Below are positions 34,690 through 45,740 of a stretch of 64,000 bases of DNA, one piece after another. The notes below the pieces were generated by a model, which worked only from the letters and a program-made list of their open reading frames with translations, ran no database searches and had not been told where the DNA came from. Within the stretch, counting starts at the first letter, position 1, and the number at the start of each line of letters is the position of its first letter. Source of the DNA: Serpula lacrymans var. lacrymans S7.9 (taxonomy: Eukaryota; Basidiomycota; Agaricomycetes; Boletales; Serpulaceae); NCBI RefSeq assembly GCF_000218685.1, contig NW_006763303.1, forward strand, positions 434,001-498,000, given 5' to 3'. A program made the position numbers and the translations under genes.

Positions 34690-36399
34690 TTACGCAGGCG
34701 TTGCCCACTCAGGTTCAGCTGTCAAGCCCCACTCCTCCAACCACTGCTCAAAGTACCCTGCAATCTTCTCATGACCTTCGGGAGTCGGGTGCAGATTGCT
34801 GAGTGCAGTAATTAGTACTGGTCCTACTTATGGCAAGTAAGAACAGAGACTTACGTAGGATAAACGTCACTGTATTCGACCCATCCCGTCGAGTTAACAA
34901 GGAATATATTTTCATCACCGATCGACCGTCTATACTCCTCGTTAATCAAGTTGAACAGTGAAGTTAACTCAAACGCACCGATAGTCTACTACTTCTTGAT
35001 ATATTCCAACGTAGTATGGAGCCGGGGGCGCATCAGCACTCGGCCAACCCCACTACTCGATTTTAGATATAACTTTCATGACTGAAAATGTCGACTTACT
35101 GGAAGGAATATGAAGAATGGCTGGGTGACGTAGATCGTTCGTATTCTTGCGAGGAATTCGAGATAGGTCTATACAAGAAAGGTACCTGTTAATTAACTGG
35201 TCTTCCTTCCAGGAGTAGCAACAATACGTACGTCATAGAAGACGGTGGAGGTCACATTGTTCCCGCTATCGTTCGCACTGAGGAAGACTCAATTAGAATG
35301 TTCATAGTAAGATGATCACGCAATAGTGCAAATGCAGCTTACCCAATCATTACAACAACATGCGTCGGAGCTGGGTAATCTCTAGCAAAGTCCCAAGGAG
35401 TCGTGTAGTTGTGGAGAGCATCTGTTTATGTGAAGCCAGAATTACATTTGAGTCCTAGTTGAACTTACCGTAGTAATACTGGGTATCCTCCGTCTAGCAA
35501 AATTTGTGTGAACAATCGGCTTATGTCAAAACAGTACGTGCACCTACTTGGAAGAATTGATAGCTCATCCCGTGCACATTGCCATATGAATCGATATCCT
35601 GCGATATAAAATCAGCGATTACTCCGGTTGGAAAGTACATGGTACACGCACCGTCAGCGCTATTCCGGGTTGTGCTTGAATATTATGTTCCGCCTTGAAA
35701 TACTCGGAGGTGAGGAAAGGCCACGCTTGATCGACACCTTCCGGTACATATTGACCCTGAAATTTGGAAATTAGAGCGAGATCAGCCTTTCCTTATATAA
35801 CGCCTACCGCAGATAACGAGTCACCAATGAACTGGAATGCAAGCTTGGAAGGCTCATACTCGAGTAATTGAGCACCCTATATCCAACGAGAATATATATT
35901 GGTTAACGCTTTTTGAGAATAGGAGCCACCTTCAACTCACAGCGTTAAGCTGAATACTCTCAAGATTCATATTATTCTCTTCCCACCCCTCAGAGTTAAT
36001 TCTGATAACACTCGTCGAAGTCCCGGTGGGAATGGAACCAAGAGGGATAGCATTGGCCCCTTGAGTGGCATTCATGGTGAAAAAAGTCCCGTAGTTGACG
36101 GATATGCCCAATGCAACAGGGTCAGACGTATATGGACCGAGATTCAAGGTCAAGGACGACAAATTGTCGACATGTAATTTGAACCCTGAGCCAGTCCTAT
36201 CATACTAGTTGAAGCCGAGGTATTATGAGAGCCGAGCGCTTACTCACCACCAAGTCTCTGGTGTAACATCCCATCGCCCGTTGTAGAATATGAGAGGATC
36301 GTCGTGAGCGATTAAAACATCCGCAGCGTCCGATGATTGAGCGACGGCACTAACTACAGCCAAAGCTGCGCATAGCCCACGCAGGAAAGTGGGGATCAT
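34690..36399 (-). CDS. Secreted SGNH/GDSL esterase, CE2-like two-domain form
   Basis: Twelve exons (36399..36248, 36196..35941, 35876..35808, 35756..35652, 35598..35548, 35493..35469, 35421..35343, 35277..35232, 35168..35100, 35052..34993, 34937..34855, 34798..34690) join in frame to 367 residues. A signal peptide (hydrophobic to about residue 22) is followed by a beta-rich domain, HDDPLIFYNGRWD...GFKLHVDNLSSLTLNLG. The SGNH domain comes next: FIGDSLSAGQ (catalytic Ser), MIGANDSGNN (Asn block) and TNLHPTPEGH (catalytic His). The layout resembles carbohydrate esterase family 2 deacetylases. The Asp that usually precedes His in DxxH is Thr here, as in Ser-His dyad enzymes. An extracellular deacetylase of plant polysaccharide is the likely role, by inference. 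Confidence 0.85.
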
Positions 36400-38825
36400 G
36401 TTTCGTCTCATGAAGGGGCAGCGTGTTCGAAAAGAATTAACGAGTTTTTATATTCTGCTGCTGCTAGTTCTCTTCATCCTGGTGAATGGTCACGGGTTTC
36501 AATTACAAGGCCGAAAAATGTCCGTTGTATTTTTGGACGGTCAGGCCGAGGGAGATGAAGAAGAGCCATGGATCGTTGGTATTGCGATCTTTGTGGATGA
36601 TGACCACTACTGGAGCCATGATTACTATACCATGAATGTTCAGCCGGAGGTTACGGATGAGAGGCTGATTCTGTACATTCATAGCAACTGTTTCGTCTCA
36701 TGAAAACTTGGGTCATAAATAGCCAAGTTTTACGAGTGAGTATCCTTTTGATAGTCTTGAGTCGACAGAAACCCGACAAAAAAGCATCACTCACTGCCTC
36801 ACATGGTTCCATTTTTTGGTCGAAGATGCTCCATATCGCGATTCATTCCATTATACCGGTGATAAAGGAGTTATGGTATTTATGTTGTGTCTTCAACGAA
36901 TAATGCGTGGGTGACGAAATAAAGCCATGAAATACACTGTAAGTTTATGCAATTTCCGTGATATATGTTGAAGTGCAATGATGAGGTTCTTCTATTGATC
37001 GTTACAGGAGGGCCGTAAGACACGAGAAATCGAACGAACATCATGGTGAAGAACGCAGAAGTATTCTTCTGCCACGGTTCAGTGCGGTGAGCGAGGTCGG
37101 CCCGGCTATTCCGCTGTTACGAGTCCTTGTCATCCGCTTTTCAAAGTTCCATGTCAGTACTCTTGTTCTATATGGATTGTATATTCATCAGTCTTTTTCT
37201 CAAAGTGTCAAAGTCCTCGCGAGTCGTCGAGGATTTTCAGATATGTTCAGGTAAAATAAAGGCATTGCCTGGGCGCCATCACACAATGGACGTTGCGGCT
37301 GCTTTCGCGTCAGAGTTCTTCCAGCACTGCCAGTCGCTATATCTTTCCCCCAGAACGTTACAGGCTATGGGTTATCGCATCCAGTGTGTGCTATTCCGTT
37401 TCAGAAGTTTACTCTCAGGTCTTGCAATTAAGTTCACCTTTTGATAAGCCACCATGAGCCTCACCATCAGAACCACCACCAACTCATCGGTACATAGCAA
37501 CAGCTACGACTTTTTCAGTTGGTCAAGCCGTTTCGTTTTAACCTTACCCCGGTCGGCACCACCGCTACGAACAGAAAGTTAATCCATTATCATTATCCGG
37601 ACGAATAGAAGCATGTCAAGAGCATCATGGCCGAGTCCATTAAATTTATAAGAGTAGCCGTCATTTCTTGCTCTTGGTTAGTTCTGTAATTTCCATCATG
37701 TCAAGATATGACTCATTATATCAATGGTCATGATCATAGACTTGAACAATAAGCACAGTATCCTCTCAAATGAGGCGTAGCAGCGTCGGGTGCGATATGT
37801 CGCAAAACCTCTTATCAAAGCTAAACTTTAACTCCACTAAACGTATATACCGTGACGTTTTTGTTTTGACTCCTGCACATTTTTGCTGCCGATCCGAGGC
37901 CGCATTTTTCGAACAAATGATGGTAAAGGTCGTCACACCCCAAACCGGCAGTTACCCCATCGAACAAACCGAGGCTACAGAATACCGGGATATCTGAAGC
38001 CATTGCAGGAGATTGCAAGACGCCAATCTTTCCTCAGAGGGCTTCCGGGAAGCTAAGTCATCCTTTGTCAATTGCACCTGATTACGCTCGGACTTGCAGA
38101 TGGATATATGGACCGACCCTGACGTACCTGTGAACCACGTTTTGAAGCACCGCGAATAGTGTCTTACCCATATTCTCAATGTCCCCGTCTTCTGCCTTAA
38201 TCATCCATCGCCCACGCTGCCAGCTGAGATCATGATTTCTGTTGTGAGCGCCCACCTGATCAAGATCGGATGATTCGGTCAGAAAGTTGACGGTGGACGA
38301 GCTGCCATCCCATTTTCTGGGCGTAATATAAACATTTCTGGTGTTGAGTGATGGACTTGATTTAACCCGCCTCGCGTTTGGCAGAAGACACTTAGATCAT
38401 GATGAGTCTGTCATACTACCAGCGCATCCGAATGCGTTCTGGGAGTGGCACCGACGCATTCAGTCGAGCGCATGGAGTGCACAGGTCATAATTTATTGGA
38501 TGATCACGTCCGAGTCGTCTGTTTACCAACATCGGACTCGATGTAAAGAAGATTCAGGAGAGGAGCGGGCATCGTGAATCGCCCGAATGCGTTACCTCGG
38601 AGTCCGGCCATGCCCATCGGGGTGTAAAGATGTTCCGGCTATGTCACGTAACTCATTACACTTGTCTGGATCAGATCAACACACCGGGCGGTCTAGCAAT
38701 ATTCCTACCACTGTACAGCAAAATGCTTAAATACATGGCACATGTCAGTAGCCTTGAACAACTCCCCCCGCTAACAAAGTCTCACTCGTCTCATTTCGAA
38801 CCTAGATATCAGATACTCAAACCCA
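36400..38825. other. Intergenic region, no gene recognised
   Basis: This is 2.4 kb between two divergent genes, the SGNH esterase (-) and the NRPS-like gene (+), so it holds both promoters. Open frames are short and match nothing I know. No terminal repeats or transposase remains are seen. Confidence 0.5.
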
Positions 38826-41800
38826 ATGGCAGGCGCTAAAGACATGCTTTTCCCTCCTCTTGATGGTTCTTTACTCCTTCCCGAGCTATTTGCATTCAAC
38901 GCCAGGCACAACACAGACAGGCCTTTTTACATCTTTTCCAACGCTGATGGACTGACCACTGTCACTCACCTTGAGTTTTATCGAGCTTGCCACAGAGTCG
39001 CACATGCTCTTCGTCCCAACCGTACGGGTCCCGAGGGCGAAGTTATCGCCATCATAGCCCAGACCGATAATATTCTATATGCTGCCCTAATTGTAGGGAC
39101 AATGATTGCTGGCGCAATTGTGCGTATTTTCCATCTCTTCCGTTTCCACTTACTCAAAGTCACCGTAGCCATTCCCCATGTCTCCACGAAACTCCGCAGC
39201 CGCAGTGATGAATATGCTGCAGAAGACTGGTTGTCACCGAATAATTTCCACGCAGTATTCTCTGCATGCTCTCTTGGATGAAATCAGAACAGATATAGGG
39301 TTATCCGCCTCAAAGGAACAAACCTTCCAACTTTCCATTGAAGAAATTCCGACTCTTGCACAGGCTTTTCCGCAGCTGGCTTCGGAACAGGCCCACAACC
39401 CATTCGAATATTTCCCTGAACCACCAACTCGTTCTTCTCTCAACGATATCACGCTATACCTTCATTCTTCTGGAAGCACCGGATTCCCCAAGCCCATCCC
39501 GCAAACGCACTTGACCGCCATTCACTGGTGTACTTCTTGTGAGCACTACAGCCCCGCATGCATAGGTTATCTGACAGTAAAATCGTCTTCTAGCCGCGAT
39601 AAGTGACTTGAATTATTATCCCCTTGAAACTCGTGTCGGAGCCATGTCTCTCCCGTCATTCCACACGCTAGGCATAATGTCTTTGCTGTACATGCCGGTA
39701 TCCACCCTTCGTATTATCTCCATTTATGCTCCTACGTCATTTCATGATCCAAACGCAAGCCCCGTGATTCCGACCTCCGAAAACATACTTGACTGTTTAC
39801 GCAAGACCGGCACGGAGATCTTACTTGTCGTTCCTTCCTTTATCGAGCAATGGGCGTCATCTCCCGAGGCAATTGAGACGCTGAAGACACTCCGCTGCAT
39901 CGTATGTCCTTTCTCGCACTCTTGCGGCCCGGATACAATGTCTTCATCCACTGATGCATCCACGATATAGGCTTATTCAGGGGGTCCTTTGTCGCAAAAA
40001 CTGGGTGATATCCTTGTATCGGCTGGGGTAACCATAAGATGCGTTTACGGAGCCACCGAGTTCGGTGCCATTTCGTCTTGGGTTCGCAGTGCAGATGATG
40101 AAAAGGATTGGTCATGGATGCGTTTCGGACCGCTGGCGACAATTAGATGGGTCCCACAGGGAGACGATACTTACGAGTGCCAAGTTCTGGTACGTGCTAT
40201 TCATTTCAAACCGACCGACACAGGATAGACTCATCCGCCACAGACAAGCAAGGTACATCAAGTCTCCGTGGAGAACCTTCCAGACGTCAAGGGCTATGCA
40301 ACTGCCGATCTCTTCGCCAAGCACCCTACTAAAGAACTATGGAAAATGTAAGGCTTCGATTCTGTCTTTCCGATGGACATGCTGTCTCATTATGCTCGTG
40401 ATTGACAGTGTAGGAAGGGCAGACGATGTCCTCATCCTTGCCTCGGGAGAGAAAACCGTTCCGGCGCCGATGGAGAATATAATAGCTTCCAATCCTTTCG
40501 TCGCAGGCACCGCTATGTTTGGCCGCGAACGTAATCAAGTTGGAATCATAGTGGAGCCAAAGAAGGGCTGCGAGGTTGATATTAACGATCTCAAGCAAGT
40601 CGCAGAATTTAGAAACAAGATATGGTACGTACCAGGCTGACAAGTCACCGACATCACTTTCTAATCATCGATGGTCTTTAGGCCCGAAGTTGAAGAGGCT
40701 AACAGAACCGCTCCAGCTTTTAGTCGCATTTTCAAAGAAATGATATTGGTAGCTCACTCTGATAAACCCATGCTTCGTACGGGAAAAGGCACTGTTATGA
40801 AGAAAGCGACTGTTAAAGCCTATGAAGAGGACATCAATAATTTGTGAGTTGTGCCTCCAAATAAAACATACTGGCATATCAGCTAATACCTCTGAGTAGA
40901 TATGATACTGTAGAAGAAAGCACGAGAGCTGGCAATGACGTGCCTTTGCCAAAGTCCTGGACGGAGGAGGAATTGCAGGGATGGCTTATGGCCCATGCCG
41001 CTATTGTGAACGCAGACAGAGAAGTAGACCCAGAGGCTGATTTCTTCGAGCAAGGGTTTGACAGGTACATCATCATTAGTGATCCTCAAAATAGCATTGT
41101 AATGACTGTTTCTCACATTGCCAGTTTAACTGCGACCTTCTTGAAGAATCGCATCATCGGCTCTCTCAAATCGTCTCCGGACCTCGATATCCGGGCAGCG
41201 GCAGGGAGAGTTAATCAGAACATCGTCTTCAACAGTCCCTCCATCAAGCTGCTATCGAAGAGTCTCGCCAATTTGATTGCCAACCGCGAGACGAATGGAC
41301 AAAATGGTAGCCTTAGTGATGAGGAAGAGATTGAAAATATGATAGCAAAGTATTCTGGAGGACTGCCAGAGGCGTCTACTCCCGTCGAACATATTGCAAA
41401 TGGGCATAGCGGTCACGTTGTCTTGCTCACCGGATCTACAGGCGGGCTGGGCTCTTATCTTCTCGCATCACTACTAGAACATGAAGCAGTCAGACATGTA
41501 ATCGCCTTCAACAGACCATCCAAGGGGCGCGTAACGATAGAGGAGAGACAGAAGAGCGCATTTGAAGATAGAGGATTAGATATCTCACTCCTACAACTAC
41601 CGAAGCTTCAGTATCTCGAAGGGGATGCTGCGCAAGAGAGATTGAGTTTGGATGAGGTTTCATACAACGAGGTGAACCTTTTTATAGCGACGCTATAATT
41701 TGCTTCAGGTGGCTAATCGGATTCCCTCACCACAGCTTCAAACGTCGACTACGATTATCATCCACAATGCATGGCGTCTTGACTTCAATCTATCGCTCTC

Positions 41801-42813
41801 TTCATTCGAGCCAAACATCAAGGGAACAAAGAATCTCATAGACCTCGCACTCTCGTCGCCACATGCGTCCCAAGTACGGTTCCTCTTCACATCGTCAATA
41901 TCATCTGCACAGGGGTGGGACCAAAGTAAGGGACCCTTCCCGGAAGAGGTGCAATTCAACCCGAGTGTTGCCTCTCATGGGTCGGGTTACGGTACGAGTA
42001 AATATGTTTGCGAGCGGGTAAGTTTAGAATGCCTATGTCTCGTTGCACTTGATAACGTGAATTTCACATAGTTATTGGAGAAAAGTGGCTTGCAAGCGTC
42101 ATCTTTCAGGATAGGACAAGTCTCAGGGGGGTCTCCCAGAGGAGCCTGGAGTATTACCGATTGGGTACCAATCATCGTGAAGTCCAGTCTAGGGATAGGC
42201 GCTCTGCCAATCGCGAAGGGGGTAAGCATTTTGTTTATTGGTGCCCTTTAGGGAACTAATCACGGTGAATAGGTAGTAGCTTGGTTACCGCCCCACGCGG
42301 TATCCGACGCCATCATTGACGTAGCTTTCTCGAAAGCGAAACCCCAGATTGCTCTCAATCTTGTGCATCCTCGCCCAGTTGAATGGGCGTCACTTATGAA
42401 GCCTGTAGGAGAAGCCCTAGTCAGAAAAAACTTGATCACCGCACCATTACCGCTTGTTCCATTTTACGAATGGTTTGCCAAAGTTGAAGAAATAGCCGCA
42501 AAGGCAAGTGGAGAGGAGCTAAAGACCATTGTAAGTATCATAATCTTTGATTTATATAGCATGTGATCATACTAAGTGCTGTTATTCCTTCTAGCCTGCG
42601 GTCAAGTTACTCGAATTTATGCGCTCACTGGCCTCAGCAGATAAGTCCATTCGGGAGCTGGGAAGCGAGGACGCCGAAGCTGCAGGTTTCACTAAATTTT
42701 CTACTACAAAAGCACAGCAAGTCAGCCAGACGATGAGAGAACTTCCATCACTCGTTGCTGCTGATGCAGAACTGTGGGTCGATTACTGGGAAGCTGTTGG
42801 TATGTTTGCGTAA
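38826..42813 (+). CDS. NRPS-like adenylating reductase (A-T-R architecture)
   Basis: Thirteen exons (38826..39119, 39169..39538, 39594..39901, 39971..40189, 40244..40347, 40409..40624, 40682..40843, 40900..41064, 41125..41671, 41709..42017, 42072..42221, 42273..42530, 42595..42813) give 1106 residues, a normal size for this class. Adenylation: HSSGSTGFPKPI (A3), SYSGGPLSQKLGD-like segment, YGATEFGAI (A5) and GRADDVLILASGEKT. Thiolation: FFEQGFDSLTATFL, whose Ser (split by an intron) takes phosphopantetheine. Reductase: LLTGSTGGLGSYLL (NADPH), FLFTSSISS and GYGTSKYVCE (YxxxK). Such enzymes activate a carboxylic acid as AMP ester and thioester, then reduce it to the aldehyde. The substrate cannot be read from sequence. 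There is no condensation domain. A PPTase-like gene lies 1.4 kb downstream on the same strand. Confidence 0.92.
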
Positions 42814-44180
42814 GAGATATATAAGAAGAATGAGAGACACGATCTAGAATAGCTTACATTTCGTATATAACCCCTTCGTTCCCACTTGTATCGCGAAAAT
42901 AGCGCTGAATCAAGTGGTAGGCATAAGGCGGAAATAAGTAGTGCCACGAGTCACGAATCAATGTCCGTACCAATGCAAAGTCGTGTGCCATTGAATGATA
43001 GAATGATTATACGCCGTGGGTACTGCAGGAAACGTTGCCTTCAGGTGGATTGCTTGGATTCACATAAACACCGAATAGTTCAGTAACGAGATCCTAGTAA
43101 CTATATTCAAATTTGACCTAACAAGGTGAGTGAAAGGACTCCCTATAGTTGTATGAGGAACTGAAGCAGCTTAACTCGTGTTTTTGGTGGATTACGCCCT
43201 TTCATCGGTTCCAGGAAAGTTGGGACTTGGTAGCGAAACATCTAAGGGAATCTGTTTGAGAGCTATACGGTAAAGTACTATATGAAGCTCCGTGGTTAGC
43301 TCCGGATACTTATCAGTCACAAGTCCGCCCCACGCCCCCAAGTGAAGAGCCTAATTCTGACGTGAGTTTGCGCGTGTGCCGGTCCATGAAAACATCACCT
43401 TGATCAGGAAGTTGAGAAGACCGAAAAAAACACTGCCTCGTGCCAAACGAAAAAAAAAGATCCTTATTTGTCTAATTTGCCTGATAAGTGGAACGGTAAA
43501 GATTGTTATCGTCATACCTGGCTTGGTAATGTGGCATCGCAGATGTTTCACCGTCTTCATCGCCAGGAAATGCAGCATAGAGCCATCGTACTGCGTCTCT
43601 CAATGCGGCGTGTGTGCTCCGATGCATGGGTGAGCAAACAGATCCTAGATGTACATAACGTTATGGTCAAATCGAGAGTGAGAATGTCGGAGTAAGCGAG
43701 GAGAGAGGTTTGGAGAGGATATTATTGACAGGACAACAGTAACTGAGTGAACTAGACAGTATCTTGTACTGGAGATTGCATAACAGCGAGCTGGATCATC
43801 GCGGGACATCTACACATTGTTCCTTAGACGCTCTCTGTATCAACACACAGGTGTTATCGTCCTATTTTCCCGGAGCAGACAGACAGCAAAAATTGAGGAG
43901 GAAAGGATAGCGCTAGTACTGACGCGTGTCTGCCGCACGAGCCACGGCTGTCAGGCTGGATTAAAAATTGATTCCGACGAGGCACGTGGATGCCCAAATT
44001 GTGCAACTTAGAATTCTCTGTGACCTTATAATGACCCTCATCTTATCCTGTCCTCAACATTTTCATTCTCTCTGTATCCTTCCTCTCTATATTGTATCCC
44101 ATCTCGTGTACTTACCAGACACATTGTAACTTTGATCGATTTTCTTTTTCGATCTATATACCAGGTAACGTGGCATCCGC
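42814..44180. other. Intergenic region between NRPS-like gene and PPTase-like gene
   Basis: About 1.4 kb. Only short frames are seen; none looks coding. It should hold the NRPS-like 3' end and the next promoter. Confidence 0.55.
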
Positions 44181-45375
44181 ATGAAATGTGCTGTCCAACC
44201 TGCTCCGAATGATGCTAAGCACACTTTTACTCTAGTCGTTCAAAAGGAAGTGAGTAAATTGTACAGGACCTATAGACCCTCGCATGGATTGCCCTCTGCT
44301 TGTATGGATGCTTTCGTTGAACAGAGATATCACAAAAGAGGTGGGCGTCTTGTGGCTTTGCTCCATCAACTTCGTTATCAAGGATCTTTACTCTCCAGGA
44401 ATACGATAAATGCTTTGAACTTGTACGAGAATGTGCACCTCACACCCGAATACCATATGCTCCAACTTCCATGGATTCATTTCGTGCGTTAAGATTTTGC
44501 CCTGTCTTCCCAATACGTAAAGTAACTCTGTGCGGTCTGGTCAGGACAAGTTATCAACCAAATGCTTCCCTTACTTATGATGAGACATCGACGAATATCT
44601 AGGACGAAATGGAAGGACTGTGAAACGCCGACCGGCAAACATTGGATAGAGCAGGTCAGAGCCGACCGCACCTTAAAAAGCAGGCACAACCTCATTTGCT
44701 TATTTTTCCCTCTCTCAAGTCCCCTGACGACATGCCGCCAGAGAAATTTCTCCAGTCTATGATAGGATATCATCTTGCTTATGAGAACTCACTATGTGGC
44801 ATGGTAATGACCCAAGGACGACAACGACAAGTTATCAATATCGGTCTAGGTATCAAACAAATAGCGGTAGAACCCGCTGGAGCAACTGTGGCGGCGTATG
44901 CAGAGTCCTTTGCTCACAAAGTAAATCTTTGATACATCTAGGGAAACTAGTTCTCTGATCTCGTCATTTCAAGCTAACGCCTTTAGAAATGACGTTTATA
45001 TCACCAGAGCAAGGCGAAGATGTCGTTCTCCGACGTCTCTGCATTCTCTTGGCCTTAAAAGCCGCATACATTAAAGCCGTCGGCCAACCAATAGGTTTCG
45101 ATTGGTCTCGCCTTGAATTTAATATTCCAAATGAATCAGCTCGCGGAGATGACCATCCCCTACAAGGATGGGAATTTCGTGTCTTCAAAGCTCAACTAGG
45201 CGTCGTACGCAGAGGTATTCTTGTCGAAGAGTCATATCAGTGCGCGTGCGCCTTTTTCCGTGGAAGCAAAGAGTCGAAATTTATCTGGCATGATAACACA
45301 AAAGATTTGGAGGCTTGGGTGCAGTTTATCAACATCGATCAAATGGTCAAAGTCATACCAAAATTGACTGCATAG
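44181..45375 (+). CDS. 4'-phosphopantetheinyl-transferase-like protein with lost catalytic motifs
   Basis: Three exons are well supported: 44545..44654 (QMLPLLMMRHRRI...TPTGKHWI), 44684..44920 (PHLLIFPS, MIGYHLAYENSLCGM, INIGLGIKQIA) and 44974..45375 (LRRLCILLALKAAYIKAVG, IGFDWSRLEFNIP, PLQGWEFRVFKAQLG). The order and spacing match Sfp-type fungal PPTases, which arm carrier domains. The usual metal-binding GVD is GLG, the THD-like motif is AYE, and WxxKEAY is LALKAAY, so transfer activity is doubtful. The 5' end is unresolved: MKCAVQPAPNDAKHTFTL from 44181 may be exon 1, with introns I could not fix. The join at 44654 needs an intron of only 26-29 bases. It may be a divergent but functional clade, or decaying. 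Confidence 0.65.
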
Positions 45376-45740
45376 CGTTGTCCAGTTATCATTGTTTGGA
45401 TGTTATTTTTTGTACCAATCTTGTTCCAGTATTTTGTTGTCGATCTGCTCGTTATCAATTTTGCGTTCTGTCATTGACTTTTTCTTTTCTTGATTGTGCG
45501 ATATCCCACTCTTCCTTTTAATCTACAATCGTATGTTTAGCTATGACACCTTACTCCGTACCTATGTGACCTCGATGGATCGGGCCTGGAGCTGTATGAC
45601 TGTAAATGTTAAAAACCTTGATGTTAGGATGCTCACTAGCCTCTTCGGATGTGTGTCAAAAGCAAACGATGGGATGGGAAATGCATGTACTGTACAGTAT
45701 ATGTAAATGACAAAATGACAAGATCGTGCCCCTCTAGCGA
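45376..45740. other. Convergent 3' ends of PPTase-like gene and permease
   Basis: About 365 bases between two converging genes. It is T-rich near the first stop, with nothing else seen. Confidence 0.55.
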
